In this document: piece by piece, positions 48,919 through 63,960 of the stretch
Layout of the letters: every line of letters begins with the position of its first letter
Position numbering within the stretch: position 1 is the first letter of the stretch
From: Homarus americanus
Taxonomy: Eukaryota; Arthropoda; Malacostraca; Decapoda; Nephropidae
Assembly (NCBI RefSeq): GCF_018991925.1
Contig: NW_024735503.1
Location: 4,880,762 to 4,944,761, forward strand
Length of the DNA: 64,000 bases
Direction of reading: 5' to 3'
Notes under the pieces: generated by a model
What the model saw: only the letters and a program-made list of their open reading frames with translations
Told to the model about the DNA's origin: nothing
Database searches by the model: none
Position numbers and translations under genes: made by a program

Positions 48919-49514
48919 TAAAACAATTCAATGTCAGACAATGGTTGCATTAATAAATATCCCAAAATGGCAACTCTCCATAACGGTGACATGAAATATG
49001 AGTACAGCATACTGTAACCTTAAACTTCTGGTGATGGAGACTCCTATGACAATGGTGACTCCTCAAGATAGTGACTCATACCTTGATGAAGACAGTCACC
49101 ACTAGCAATTCATGCAAGGACAGTGATAATTTATAGATCAATAACCCTATCCCTTGCAAAGCTTAACTAAAAGACTTTGATGCATCAGATACTTAACATT
49201 TAGTAAGAAACTGCTAGTAGTATTTTATCCACCTTCATGGATGAATCATAAACAAGGAAGCCAAGTTTGGAGTAAATCTGTCAAATTCTAGTTGCCAAGT
49301 GTATATACAGTGATAACTGATGCCAAAATAGTAACTAATAAAATAGTTTTTCAAAATGTACCTTAAACTGCCAATTTGTTATTTGCATCTACACTACAGC
49401 CTTTGATTATCTCTAAATAAAAAAAGTAATTTGCATTTGAAACTACTGGTATGCATAAAATGCTTCTCACATTCATTTCTTTGGTAAAACAAAATATGAA
49501 ATACAGTACTGATA
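48919..49514. other. A/T-rich unique DNA, nothing recognised
   Basis: Low-GC sequence with no credible frame, between the Tigger derivative and the next MITE. Confidence 0.4.
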
Positions 49515-49789
49515 TAGTAAAACTTTGATAAATAGGACTAATTGGGGCAGACCCATCCAAAAAATGCGAGTCCAAAAAAAGTGCATCACTCAAGGGTAGT
49601 AAATATTAAATAACATTGTTAGGAAGGTATTTTCAAATCAAATGCTATACAGTGCATTATAGTGATCCCCATTTCTGAAAATATAAATACAAAATTTTGT
49701 ACTGTATTTCTAGTGACCAGAGCACCCCAGTCCAACAAATGCCAATTCCAATACAGTATAGTGAAGTCTGATTTATCAAGGTTTTACTG
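49515..49789. mobile_element. 275 bp TA-flanked MITE
   Basis: Left end TAGTAAAACTTTGATAAAT (49515) and right end (reverse complement) CAGTAAAACCTTGATAAATC ending 49789 differ at only a few bases. TA precedes and follows. Size, TIR and TA target fit a pogo/mariner-derived MITE with no coding capacity. Confidence 0.75.
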
Positions 49790-51803
49790 TATTCTAGCCC
49801 TAATACAAAAATAAATGGTTGAATATATTTGCTTACAATTACTACTTTGAAATAAACTGTATATGAAGCTACTGTTGCATACAGTTACTTGAGGGAACAT
49901 CAAATCCATAATTGACTGGATGAATATCATAAATTGAAGAATATGTATGCAAAAAGTCAATACTGTACAACAAAACAATAGCATCAAATATTGGAACAAT
50001 ATATAGAACTTAAAAGAAATACTTGTCAACTCATACAAAAGATTAACAATCCAAAATAATTTTGGTCCCATGGACAGGTATACAGGCTACAGCACTGACA
50101 AATTTGTAATATTGTTGTGTGTGGAGACAAAATTTCTCTTATCACTTGTAAAAAATATAAGGGCATCTCCAGACACCTAAATAACATAAAAAGGTTATGA
50201 TTTTCTTTTAATAAGCAACAAACTTGTACATAAATTTGTTTTGTCATCCTGCCACACAGTTGCTATAGTGTGAAACTTGGGAGTGGTCAAACTCGTCAGT
50301 ATCACACAAAAAGTTCAAGTTTGTACAATATTTTTACAATTCAAAATTTTCAAATACTGTACCAACATTATTGTTTAACTGGTGATATTTCTGCCTACCC
50401 TAAGGCAATTATTATTTTACACAATATACATGAAGTAACATCCACATCATGTGTAAATGAAAGGAAGACGCCACAATGCAATCTTAAAACCCTCGGTCCT
50501 ATTATCATAGTAAATAATTGTGATACTCTCTCTCTCTCTATTTTCGTGAGTTACGTTCTTGGAAAACATCGCAAATGCTGAATTTAATACCGCATGGAAA
50601 AAATAGGGTTAGAAATGATAAATGTTTCAGAGATGGAGTTGATGTTTATATGGAGTGTGTTTTTGCAATACAATTTAATAAATTAACAAAATAATTGTTT
50701 TCTCTACATACTATATTTCAAGTTCGAGTCTGTAAATAAACACGTAACTTATAGTATTCAGGATATTACTGTATAACCAACCCTAGCAAAACTGCTTTCT
50801 TTAATCCAAAGTTAAAGAGTAAAAACTACAAAAGTACTCTAATGAGGCTTAGAAATAAAGAAAATATAATATAAAACTATAAAATAAGAAAAATGAAGAG
50901 TAATGGTGTGTGAGGTGAATATATGTGGATGCAGTGAGCTGTACTGCTGGCCAATTCACCCGAGCCCCTCCCTCCAATGTGGGGTCAAGGCATACACACA
51001 AACGTCTCAACTGGCTGGTTCAGCCTGGCTGAACTGTGGGGCATCGCATGGATGAAGGTTTGAGTGTGGAAGGAGCTATTTTTTGTACATAAAGTATGTG
51101 CCATTGTATTTTATTATATGCTATGTACCAATTTTCTTGTTTATCATAGAATTACTGGTGATATACATGCGAAAGAATGACTTCAGGTGTGTTTAGATTG
51201 TTTGACTAAATTATAATTTTTACTGAACAGTTGAAATTTGGATAAGAGGAATTGCACCATATATTAAATAAAGTCTACGACATTTGATTTACAGTTAAAG
51301 TGGAGACATTCTGTATACAATGGCCCGACATGAATGGGGGAGGGTTGTTGAGCCAGTACCATGGGAACCAAATTTTACCAGAGGATGCTGAACACTAATT
51401 CTGGTACCTTAGATACTCTATGGTGCAATGTACAGCACCTTATACCCAAAATATTGGGGTGCTACAACAACCTCCCTTCCCACATCCATGTACTAAGTGG
51501 AGAGAGAGAGGAAGACAGTGTGGCATACACGGGTGAACTGACTAACCACTGAGTGTGTGTTGGGGAGATCCACTAAAAAATTTTCCTGAATAAGTGAATT
51601 CACAAATATAGGGGGATAAGTGTACAGTATATTAATAATAAAATGCAAAATAATAATAGGTTTAACTCAAAAATATTCCTAGACAATGGTTATACATAAA
51701 ATTATCTTAATGTTCACCTTGGATCATACATTTTAATGTGATAAATTATCCTGCTCACAATTTCTACGATGACACTGCTAAAAAATCATCTACCTGTACA
51801 ATA
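49790..51803. other. 2 kb without recognised genes
   Basis: A/T-rich DNA with several short open frames on both strands (e.g. 49784-50071 minus, 50270-50581 plus). None has a family signature or splice-consistent extension. A short (CT)n run lies at about 50525-50540. 'tactgtac'-type words recur, perhaps from old MITE ends. Confidence 0.4.
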
Positions 51804-52177
51804 CAGTAAGTCTTCGATATATGTGAGTTCAGCATATGCAAGACGTCATACTCCCTGATATGGATTCCAACCCTGATGACTGCAGATATCACTCCAAAAC
51901 CATCACCCACAATGTAAAACCTCTACCACCACCTCGTCTATGTATCAGCTTTTATTGTTAAGTACAGTACACTGTACTGTACACTTTCTTTATCTATTCA
52001 CTGAAAAATAATATTGTACTGATGTTTTATTATTTGTTGGTCTTGAAAATGAGTCTGGAACATTCTCTTTTTGGGTTATGGAGTGCATCCTATTTTTTCC
52101 CATTTAACCCAGTTCTGTATTCGATATATGCGAGGGTTTTCAGGAACGAATCCCTCGCTTATATTGAGGACTTACTG
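51804..52177. mobile_element. 374 bp TA-flanked MITE
   Basis: Left end CAGTAAGTCTTCGATATATG (51804). Right end, reverse complement, CAGTAAGTCCTCAATATAAG, ending at 52177. TA flanks both (51802-51803, 52178-52179). A subterminal 'ttcgatatatgcgag' copy lies near 52120. No coding. Confidence 0.8.
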
Positions 52178-52552
52178 TATTGCAACACAAAGTTATAGAA
52201 TGCAGATTCATCATGCAAAAATTTAATACAAACAACTTCCTGTACAAACCAAACTAATCACTTCCCACAGTAAAGTACACCATTTAGAAATGTCAGTAAG
52301 CTCAACTAACCTTTAACACACCCAAGTTTAGGTACAATTCAAAAAAAGGACACAGGCATGTTTCTCATACACTACTCACACTATACAAAATCCCAGTGCT
52401 CAACCTATATTATGCTCAGATTTTACAAACTCCAGTTATTTTAAATGTATGTATTACTGTTTACTCAAACTACAATCGAGAGCACTATTTCATAGAAGAA
52501 AAAAAATAAAGTTGCCGAGAAAGAGGTACTGTACTATTAAATCATTGGTGCA

Positions 52553-55500
52553 TAAGTGATTTCCCTATTAGCCAGAACAATTGGAGCATAGCACTTCCGG
52601 GGATGAGAGATTTCCAGGAGACAAGACGACTTTCTCAAACCAGGAAAAATTCCTTATCCCCAGAATCTTTCCCGGTTACTGGGCAAAGTTTCCGAGTGTC
52701 TAAACTATTCCTCTTACACATATGCGCACTAGCCCACTTCCGAGAACGTTTCTGGGTGCTGGAGATGTTTTCCTCGAGTCTAAACTACTGGAATCCGTAA
52801 ATACAGTTCTAATTAAGTTAGAAACTTCATTTCTTTACTATAATAATCCAAAATAGTTTATCTAAAAATTTGGTTAAATAAATATAATTAAAAATTAAAA
52901 ATCTATAGAATATGGTAATGAATGAAGCTGTGTGTTACAGCAAAAACTTTTATTTTTCACTCCCATGGAGCTGTGGGGAATTAGTGGGTCTCGTGTAACT
53001 GACCTGACCTAATGCAATGTCAGGTGGAGGTAGGATGGGGGATTAGTGGTCTCATATTACTGACCTGATGGAATGTCAGGCTACCCTTTCTTGGATGGAG
53101 GATTAGTGGGTCTCATGACCTGAAGATACTATCTTGAATAAACACGAAATCTCAAGTATTTTTAGAGAGATTGTGATAAGTGCAGATATAAGTATAAATG
53201 AGCAAAGTTGTATCCCTTCAACATTACGTTACATAACATTTTAAAATATGGAGTGCGAAAGGTGTGGGTAATTAGAGAGATGGAGTGGAAATGAGTGTCG
53301 CCAAGCGCTCCTCAACAGCTGATATTTAAATCGCTACCCTGCAGTCACACACACGCAGAGGTGTCTTAATTCCCTTGCTGGGTGTGTGAGTGGTGTTGGA
53401 ATGTGTGTGTGTGATTGTTGGAGGGTGTGTGTGTGTGTGGTTGTTGGAGGGTGTGTGTGTGTGTGTGGTTGTTGGAGTGTGTGTGTGTGTGTGGTTGTTG
53501 GAGGTGTGGTTGTTGGAGGGTGTGGTTGTTGGAGGGGTGGTTGGTTGTTGGAGTGTGTGGTTGTTGGAGGGTGTGGTTGTTGGAGGGTGTGTGTGTGTGT
53601 GGATGTTGGAGGGTGTGTGTGGGTGGTTGTTGGAGGGTGTGTGTGGGTGGTTGTTGGAGGGTGTGTGTGGGTGGTTGTTGGAGGGTGTGTGTGGGTGGTT
53701 GTTGGAGGGTGTGTGTGTGTGATGTAGGGTGTATGTATGATGTGTGGGTGGTGTTGGTGTGAGTTGAGGGAAGTAAACCTTTTTCGGGGGTAGTGTCCCC
53801 CCCCCTTCCTCACTCAAGCATGGCTAATTGTGATAGGGAGATGAATTTGATACTATAATGATCCTTAATAAATTCTCTACAAAACGTTTCCAATAAGATA
53901 TCCCTAAACGAAATATTTCTATATGATATAGTGATGGAAATTCCATTACAAGAAAAAACCTAAGAAATGTTGATACCGGAGTGTGTAAAATCAGTTGTAA
54001 TTTCGTTAGACACCATTTTTTATGAAAATAATCATGAATACTTTAACTAAAAGTTTGGTTAAATGAATATATGTATTTTTAAAAACAAGAGCTCTATATG
54101 ATATGGGTAAGAATAGAGTTGTGTTACTTTTATACTCTTCACCACTGATAGGCTTGTTAGTCGCTTGGGCGATCGGTCACTTCTCTGTTACGCAATGTTG
54201 GCAAGTGTTCTTGTGTACTGTACATACTGTACTACCAGATCCTGTCATCTTTAGCCTAGAATAGGCAAACACTTCACTCAATTGACTGTAATACATAACT
54301 AATCATGTCTTACACTTGATGTTGGGTGGAGGATTAGTGGGTCTTATGACCTGAAGATGTCTTGAATGACATTTTTTACCTTTGAGGTATATACATAGTA
54401 CAGTACTATACTGTATTGTATATGAAGGGTACAGGTATTAATAAGCACAGATTATTACAGTCCCATATCTTTACTAATTATTGAAAAAATAAATAAAAAT
54501 ATTGTATCATAAATGAGTCAGTACAGTAGACAAACAGTGAGGTGACCCTTTGGGGGAGGTGGGGTGTCGACAGACAGGAGAGGAGATTAATTCTTACTCA
54601 AGGCTTATGAAAGGCAGGGGTTTAATTTTTTCGCTTATAAAATGTCATTGACTTGACTTTAGGAGAATATAACTTGCATTGCTGGAATTCTTGTAAAATG
54701 GCAATTAATTTGAGTATAGAGATCCCATATTTTGCACCAGACATAATAATTTTAGTAATTAACTTGGTACATTTAAGTACAGATTGTGATAACTTATGTG
54801 GTTGCAGTTTTGAAGCTTCGTGACATCACTATTGTATAATGCATCTCCATATGCCCTGGTTTATTCAATGATCAGTTGTCTAAGTGCAAATGTAGCCCAG
54901 TCGAGCCATCATGTATCAATTAATTTTAAAATAGAAATTATGTAAAATGTTATAAGACAATGGTTTAGTAGTGCTGTTAATGTGTGTGCTGTGTGTGTTG
55001 GCATGTCACCTCACCACCTGACTCCTGAACAAACTCTTAATCAATTTCTTAAAATCCTACAATGTGCTTGGCAAGCTCAAAAAACACACACACACACGGG
55101 AATTAAGACAACAAACATTCAGTGAGGGTCTTGTTGTGTGACTGCAAGGAGGCGAATTAAAAGATCGCTTGGCAACACTGGTGCATGTTACCACTCCTTT
55201 TCACTCCATCTCTCTCATTACCCACCCCTTTCTCACTCTATATTTAAAATGTTATGTAATGTAATGTTGAAGGGATACAACTTTTCTCAATTATACTTAT
55301 AACAATCTCCCTAAAAATACTTTAGCTTTCGTGTTTATTCAAGACATCTTCAGGTCATGAGACCCACTAACCCCCCACCGAAGAAAGGGTAACCTGACAT
55401 TTTATCAGGTCAGTAATATGAGAGTAATGAGACCACTAATCCTCCACCCTACTTCCACCTGACATTGAGTCAGGTCAGGTCAGCCCCCCCCCCCTTAAAA

Positions 55501-55695
55501 AATACTTTAACTTTCATCTTTATTCAAGACATTTTCAAAAAATTCTCTCGATTTTCAACTTCGGAAAATTTGTTCCTAAAGCCAGAAATTTTTGGAAGAT
55601 TCCGGCTTTGGGAATGATTTTCGAAGCTAATTTCAATTCTGGCTATCGTAGAGTTATAGGTTTGAGGGAATCCGGCTAACAGAGATATTACTTTA
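52553..55695. mobile_element. ~3.1 kb inverted-repeat (foldback-like) element
   Basis: A long left arm (about 52998-53375) and right arm (about 55096-55483) are imperfect reverse complements over about 380 bp. Shared blocks include GGGTCTCATGACCTGAAGAT / ATCTTCAGGTCATGAGACCC, TTGAATAAACACGAAA / TTTCGTGTTTATTCAAG, GTATCCCTTCAACATTACGT / its complement, and TGCAGTCACAC / GTGTGACTGCA. The outer ends also pair loosely: AGTGATTTCCCTATTAGCC near 52555 against AGTAATATCTCTGTTAGCC reversed near 55692, with TA at both sides. A partial third copy of the arm motif lies at about 54320-54365. I see no transposase; limits are approximate. Confidence 0.65.
53396..53730 (+). repeat. GT-rich minisatellite (~24 bp unit)
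   Basis: The unit is GTGGTTGTTGGAGGGTGTGT plus GTGG (24 bp), regular at about 53620-53715 and more irregular upstream. It lies just inside the left arm of the inverted-repeat element. Long Val/Gly/Cys/Trp or Thr/His/Pro frames on both strands are repeat translations. Confidence 0.93.
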
Positions 55696-56889
55696 TGTAT
55701 ATATTTTCACCTCCAACTTTATTCTGATTTCTAAACACCATACCTGATGCTGTACACCAAATTACTGTACTGTACTTAATAAGGTTAGTTAGAGCTACTT
55801 TGGTATAACAATTACCTCAAAAATTGTAAAGCAAGTGATATACAGTACTGTATTAAACCAAAAGTTAAAACGGCTGATGTTCAATATACTGTACTCTAAT
55901 AAGTTCACAGTACAGGTACGTGTGCATCTAATTGCGGCAGATCTCAAAGATTATAATGTGTAAAAATTAGTTGGAATATATCTTCAAGGATCATGGGAAG
56001 ATTACAAATACTTTACATTAAGTTATTCTAGCCAAGTTGCTTCCCTCTGATGGGTGGCCACAATAAAAGAGCCTCCTTCATGCTCATATCTCCAAAAAAT
56101 TATACAAAACACATGAGCCTGTTGAATGAGGTTTAAACTGACAGAGAAGGAGTGGAATGAACAAAAAATTAAGTAAAATTACTCAAAATACAGTAATAAC
56201 AATTGCGCACATAAACAGAATTTTCCTGCCTGTATACAGTTTGATTCAATGATTTCAGTCACTTGGACCCACCTGACAAACTGAGGGTTTTGGCTTTATT
56301 ACTATAAAAGTAATAATGTAATTACCAGAAATTACCCGTATGCATTTATTGACAAGATATAATATGCAACAACGAGTACCTTACAAAAGAAACCATCTTC
56401 AAAAAAGGCTGAGCCAGTAGAACTAATTTTACTGTAGAGAAAGGGATCAGTCCAAATGCCCTAAAGTCTCCACCAGATGAACCTGTGAATACATTCTACC
56501 AAAATGCTCATGAATGTACTGAAGTAGAGAAAATTTTAGGTTTTTCATTAATGCAATGGTTGAAATGCAAATCATCAGGCTTTACATTTACAGTACAACT
56601 AATACTGAAAATATGAAGGATTAATCCTGAAATCTCACTTTATAACAAAGTATGAACTAGGTAGTTTATGAAGTCAACAAAGCTATAGTGTGACAACCAT
56701 GGTTCTCAAGACCCTTACATGTTTGATTGGAACCATAATCCATAAATTGCATTCCCTTAAAATTCGCAGGGGTTAGGTTCTCAAAATGGCCACAAATGGC
56801 CAAATCTACGAATAACATTGGCTGACCAGGGGTAAGGGGTACATTTTTACTCTTGTGCAAAGAAATGTATATTTTCTTTATGAGTTTGC
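55696..56889. other. 1.2 kb unique A/T-rich DNA, nothing recognised
   Basis: No frame or element assigned. The end (about 56740-56830, 'aaaattcgcaggggttaggt' and onward) has the wording of a MITE terminal region, but I could not find its partner. Confidence 0.35.
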
Positions 56890-57272
56890 CCTTTGGACAA
56901 TTATTTCTTTTACCTGTATTGTATATATGTATGCATGTGTCGACACTGTGTAGACACACACATACAAATAAATAATAATGGGAAAATCCTCTCACAAATA
57001 ATTAGAAACAAGACAACAAAAATTTATTAAAAATGTGAGAGTCCACCCTCAAGTCAACACCGTGCTTTGTGATTAAAGTTATAAGAAAGCACGGAGTTGA
57101 CTTGAGGGTACACTAATATATTTTATACATTTTGTTGTCTTGTTTCTGATTATTTGTGAGAGGATTTTCTCATTATTTATCATTTGTATGTGTTTTGTGT
57201 TTCTGTGTGTGTGTGTGTGTGTCTACAAACACACACACACACACATATACAATACAGGTAAAAGAAATTACT
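56890..57272. repeat. ~380 bp palindrome (two ~180 bp arms)
   Basis: The left arm from about 56893 (GGACAATTATTTCTTTTACC) to 57065 and the right arm from 57086 to 57272 (GGTAAAAGAAATTACTGTCC) are reverse complements with small indels. Paired blocks include CCTCAAGTCAACACCGTGCTTT with its mirror AAAGCACGGAGTTGACTTGA and the TTAGAAACAAGACAACAAAA region. The loop is about 20 bp. Each arm carries a (TG)n/(AC)n tract. It looks like a foldback-type MITE or a recent inverted duplication. Confidence 0.8.
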
Positions 57273-60930
<3,658 letters not shown>

Positions 60931-61100
60931 GTCACAGACAGAGACCACGAGCTGCCCTTAAAACACACTCACACAGTACCAGGTTCTCCAGCTAGTATAG
61001 TATATCACAAAACTGAATGCCAGTAAATACATTGATAAATTCACTCCATCCATATATGAACTAATAAATTAAATTATTCATATTTACAGGTGTTTATGAC

Positions 61101-61138
61101 TTAAAAATATAAAACAATTTTACAATGTACTTTTTGTA
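61101..61138 (-). CDS. fuz: fuz, proposed terminal exon
   Basis: Acceptor cgctttattcAG at 61139 gives, in phase with the micro-exon, VQKVHCKIVLYF and a stop at 61101-61103. FUZ also ends a few residues after this point, but the polypyrimidine tract is poor and no clear poly(A) signal follows. A different last exon is possible. Confidence 0.35.
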
Positions 61139-61202
61139 CTGAATAAAGCGGATCTTCTAAATTTAACCAACTTTTTGCAGTGTCAGAGTTTGGGAACCTT
61201 AC

Positions 61203-61240
61203 CTTTTGTAAAAACTGCTAATGTTCTGATGCTTACTTTT
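61203..61240 (-). CDS. fuz: fuz 38 bp micro-exon
   Basis: Acceptor ggttatttcAG and donor GTAAGG. Its phase matches the preceding exon (AG+A = Arg) and it reads RKVSIRTLAVFTK, which aligns with FUZ 'LRSLATHTL'. Confidence 0.6.
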
Positions 61241-63960
61241 CTGAAATAACCAATTTTGTTATCAGCTATTATTATTCTCATGGTGCATCAAAAAATACTA
61301 ATTTATTTTCATAATTCAGAAAATCCAATTTCAGCAGCTTTTTTAAGCCTCCCTCTCTTTAATTTCTCACCTGGCTATGTGAATTGGTAGAGCAGGTGGA
61401 AACAGGACTAGAAGATGATATGAGGATGACTGCAGCACGTACACCTTGTAGCTATCAGTGGAGATGTATGACTCGAGGGGTGTATGATCTGGATGCAGCT
61501 GTATGTGCAGGAAATAATTTTGTCTTAATTATTACTGGATTTATTTATTTTTATCATGAGCCATAAATGACAATCAAAAGGAAAATGGAATTAAAAACAG
61601 ATGCACAGTAATATTAAAAGCTGTGTCACTTCATAAAATGTTCTACAAGGATAATAATCACACCCTGCTTTCTTTGCTAACACAATCAGCAACAAAATTT
61701 TTATGAGCACAAGATCAATCATAATATCATAATTGAACAAAGTATAATAAACAACTCATCAATCACAGTTTAATGCATCAATATAGAACCAATTGTTCTG
61801 AATCAACTTTAATCACAAAAGTCAACTACAACCTATTAATGTAAAGGAGATAAAGTCACATTCACAGGTGTGTGTACATTTCATCTCCAGGTGTCATATG
61901 AAGTCCAGGGCAGTGTACACTGAACCTTTTGTTTTGTTATTAAAAACTGATGACAATTATATTTACACACAGTACGATTGCATAAATATTTCCTATAACT
62001 TATGAAATGTTCAGCTTGTATTAAATGTATTTATGCATATCTGTTAGGTTATGGTGGTCCAATGAGGTAAAGGAGGGCCACTCATGCAGTTCATTGAGAT
62101 GAATTAAGGCCACTCATGTAACCCAATTACTAACTTAGGTTGCCCATCACTGCTCTATAGTGTCATTTATTTCCTCCAGAATACTGTACTGTACTTAAAA
62201 CTTATGTAGCTTTCTCTCCGAGCCCAACTAGGGATCCGTCACCATGACACAAAGTATCATATACAGTACGGTGCTCATTTAAAGTTCCATAATTGCCCAT
62301 CACATACAAACCAATAGGTACACACCAGTAAATCAAACACAGCTTCTGTTTACTCACACATACAAATACTGTAGTACTTTCTAGCACAGTAGCTTGCATT
62401 TCTTTATAATACTCTTTTATATTAAATGCATGATGACTCTCATGGACAAACCCAAGAAATATTTACTCGTGATGGAAAATCCTCTGGAGGTATAGCAGGA
62501 GGCTGAAGTAATGATCCAACAACACTTCGGTAAACAGAGCGCAATGCAGCCGTCTTCTTGGCAACACTTAAACATCTAGATCTTGTCTCTTCACTAAGGT
62601 GCACACAGCTCACACATTTTTTGTGGTCGTAGTTGACTAGAATGAGCCTGTGGAATTTTAGGGTTGGAAATAACAGAAGCAATAATTTTACAGAGTCCAG
62701 TAACCATTACCCACAATAGCTTGAGATTTTTTCTATATCTTCATACAAGTACACCCTATGCTACAGCATCAAGTCCCAAGCTAAATATCAAAACATCTAA
62801 AAATCCTCTCCCATGACAAAGAAGGACTCCAGAACTACAGGAACCAGATTCTTCAAAATAAAAGTTATCCAATGTTAAAATTTAACTAAAGAAAGTTAAA
62901 GTTAATCTAAGAATACCAGAATACAGTACAGTAAAATGACATAAATTTGCAGAAACATAAAAATAAGGCCAAACACCACAAGCACTTAAACATATTACCC
63001 TATGACAGCATTATCAAGCTGGGACAGAAGACTTGGCATAATATTCCATGGTAACAAAGTGGTAAGTGTCTCCAAGACTTGGTATGATGGGGCCCAAAAT
63101 GATGAGGCTGCACGAATCATTTCTGACAGAGTGGGTGTTGGGCCACAGAGAGTTACCACTGATATATGACCTGTTAGTCGTACCACCAGCATTCTGAACG
63201 GTACCTGAAACACATTTTAACCTAGTTACCATTACATTAATTGGCAATTTTTTCTTCTCTAACATGTACTGAATTCAACAGTATGACTACAAGAAAAAGA
63301 CCAAAATAACTAAAGACAACCATGTTATGAAATACAGTAAGGTCCCACTGAAGGGCAATTCAGTTTAACAATCATCAAGTTTTAAAGTAAAAAAAAAAAA
63401 AAAAAAGTGAACATCCGGCATTCAATTTAACCAGAAAAATTCAGTTCACATTATCATGTGGAAATTGGGGCTAATTCAGAAAGGCTAGAGCCCATAACTT
63501 GTTGAATTACCGAGGGAGGGAGGGCTCAGCTAAATCATGTGGGAGAGTATATACAGTACCCAACTTGTCAGATGTAAATAGTAATACTGTACTGTAACTC
63601 ACATTAGGACTTTTATTAGGGAGGTAGATGGGTAAGTCACGTGCTACAGTGAATATGTTGGTAGCCACCAGCAGAGGGAGGAGAACCAGCTCTGTGTGAG
63701 ACAATGACCAAAAGTTGCGAGTCCCACACAAAATATATCCCTGCAGCATCACACACCCGTATGTTGAGTCTGCTCCTTCAGCAAATTTTTCAAGTTCACT
63801 CTGGAAAGAGGGAAGGTAAAATAAGAAATATAAAAACAAATGGAAATAACAATGCATTTTATTTAATAGATATACAATACTGTAATACCTTCATCAAGAA
63901 AATAAAAATATTAGTTGAAGACATTCTCATATACACACAATCAACATCAGCAACCCTGAA
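61203..63960 (-). CDS. fuz: Fuzzy homologue (planar polarity / ciliogenesis effector), 3' half of a spliced gene
   Basis: Known role of the family: Fuzzy is a cytoplasmic, basal-body-associated CPLANE subunit, with Inturned and WDPCP, needed for ciliogenesis and planar cell polarity. It belongs to the tri-longin-domain group (with Inturned, MON1, HPS1). Exons seen: 63800-63603, 63204-62999, 62647-62467, 61498-61371 and 61240-61203. All have GT-AG boundaries and phases 0, 2, 0 and 2 that keep a single frame. Residues follow vertebrate FUZ in order: ELEKFAEGADSTYGC; LPLLVATNIFTVARDLPIYL; VVTLCGPTPTLSEM; GLILVNYDHKKC (FUZ has GLLLLHLELKRC); LLQPPAIPPEDFP; SYKVYVLQSSSYHLLVLFPP. About 250 residues are covered, the second and third longin regions. 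The N-terminus lies beyond 64000. No lesions were found, so it is probably functional. Introns are short (130-968 bp). Confidence 0.88.
61371..61498 (-). CDS. fuz: fuz exon, 42 codons + 2 bases
   Basis: Acceptor cctgcacatacAG, phase 0. Reads LHPDHTPLESYISTDSYKVY then VLQSSSYHLLVLFPPALPIH and IA, ending AG before donor GTGAGA. It aligns with FUZ 'GVRLVALQLGLRRLLLLLSPQSPTHG'. Confidence 0.75.
62040..62152 (-). mobile_element. Possible hAT-type terminus inside a fuz intron
   Basis: The reverse complement of 62137-62152 is CAGTGATGGGCAACCT, worded like a hAT terminal repeat. The adjoining CTCTATAG (62153-62160) fits an 8 bp hAT target site. The opposite end was not found. Confidence 0.25.
62467..62647 (-). 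CDS. fuz: fuz exon, 60 codons
   Basis: Acceptor aaattccacAG; the first base completes the Gly split from the previous exon, giving GLILVNYDHKKC. It ends LLQPPAIPPEDFPSR before donor GTAAAT. FUZ has the same Pro-rich 'FPPEPGPPEKTEDE' before its last longin segment. Confidence 0.85.
62999..63204 (-). CDS. fuz: fuz exon, 68 codons + 2 bases
   Basis: Acceptor aatgtgtttcAG; starts VPFRMLVVRLTGHISVVTLC (FUZ 'VPHRLLTLTL...LCLLCGPSPPLS'); ends LLSQLDNAVI plus GG before donor GTAATA. Confidence 0.88.
63603..63800 (-). CDS. fuz: fuz exon, 66 codons
   Basis: Acceptor ctctttccAG and donor GTGAGT; phase 0 at both ends. It starts SELEKFAEGADSTYGCVMLQ and ends ARDLPIYLPNKSPN, aligning with FUZ 'ALSGFAEAAG' through 'ARDYPVYLPHGSPT'. 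This is the second longin region. Confidence 0.88.
63889..63960 (-). CDS. fuz: fuz, proposed upstream exon (24 codons)
   Basis: Acceptor tgttggcccAG at 63961 and donor GTATTA at 63888 bound FRVADVDCVYMRMSSTNIFI then FLMK. Phase 0 fits the next exon 88 bp downstream. The VDCV and following residues can be placed against FUZ 'CVDCVIPPEG', but the match is weak and the acceptor uncertain. Confidence 0.45.

Noticed and set aside
50520..50775. Possible MITE between a (CT)n run and 'atattactgtataacc'
   Set aside because: The two ends pair over only about 10 scattered bases, so evidence is too thin.
52603..52800. 65-codon plus-strand frame
   Set aside because: No family signature. It sits in the outer left part of the inverted-repeat element and is probably chance.
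53326..53817. Thr/His/Pro and Val/Gly/Trp frames over 100 codons
   Set aside because: Translation of the GT-rich minisatellite on both strands.
62202..62399. Minus-strand 65-codon frame considered as a fuz exon
   Set aside because: No FUZ similarity, no matching splice phases, and it lies in an intron whose flanking exons already join in frame. It adjoins the hAT-like end.
63344..63540. CAGTAAGGTCCCACTGAAGG start suggestive of another MITE in a fuz intron
   Set aside because: TA precedes it, but no matching inverted right end was found before the next exon, so I do not call an element.
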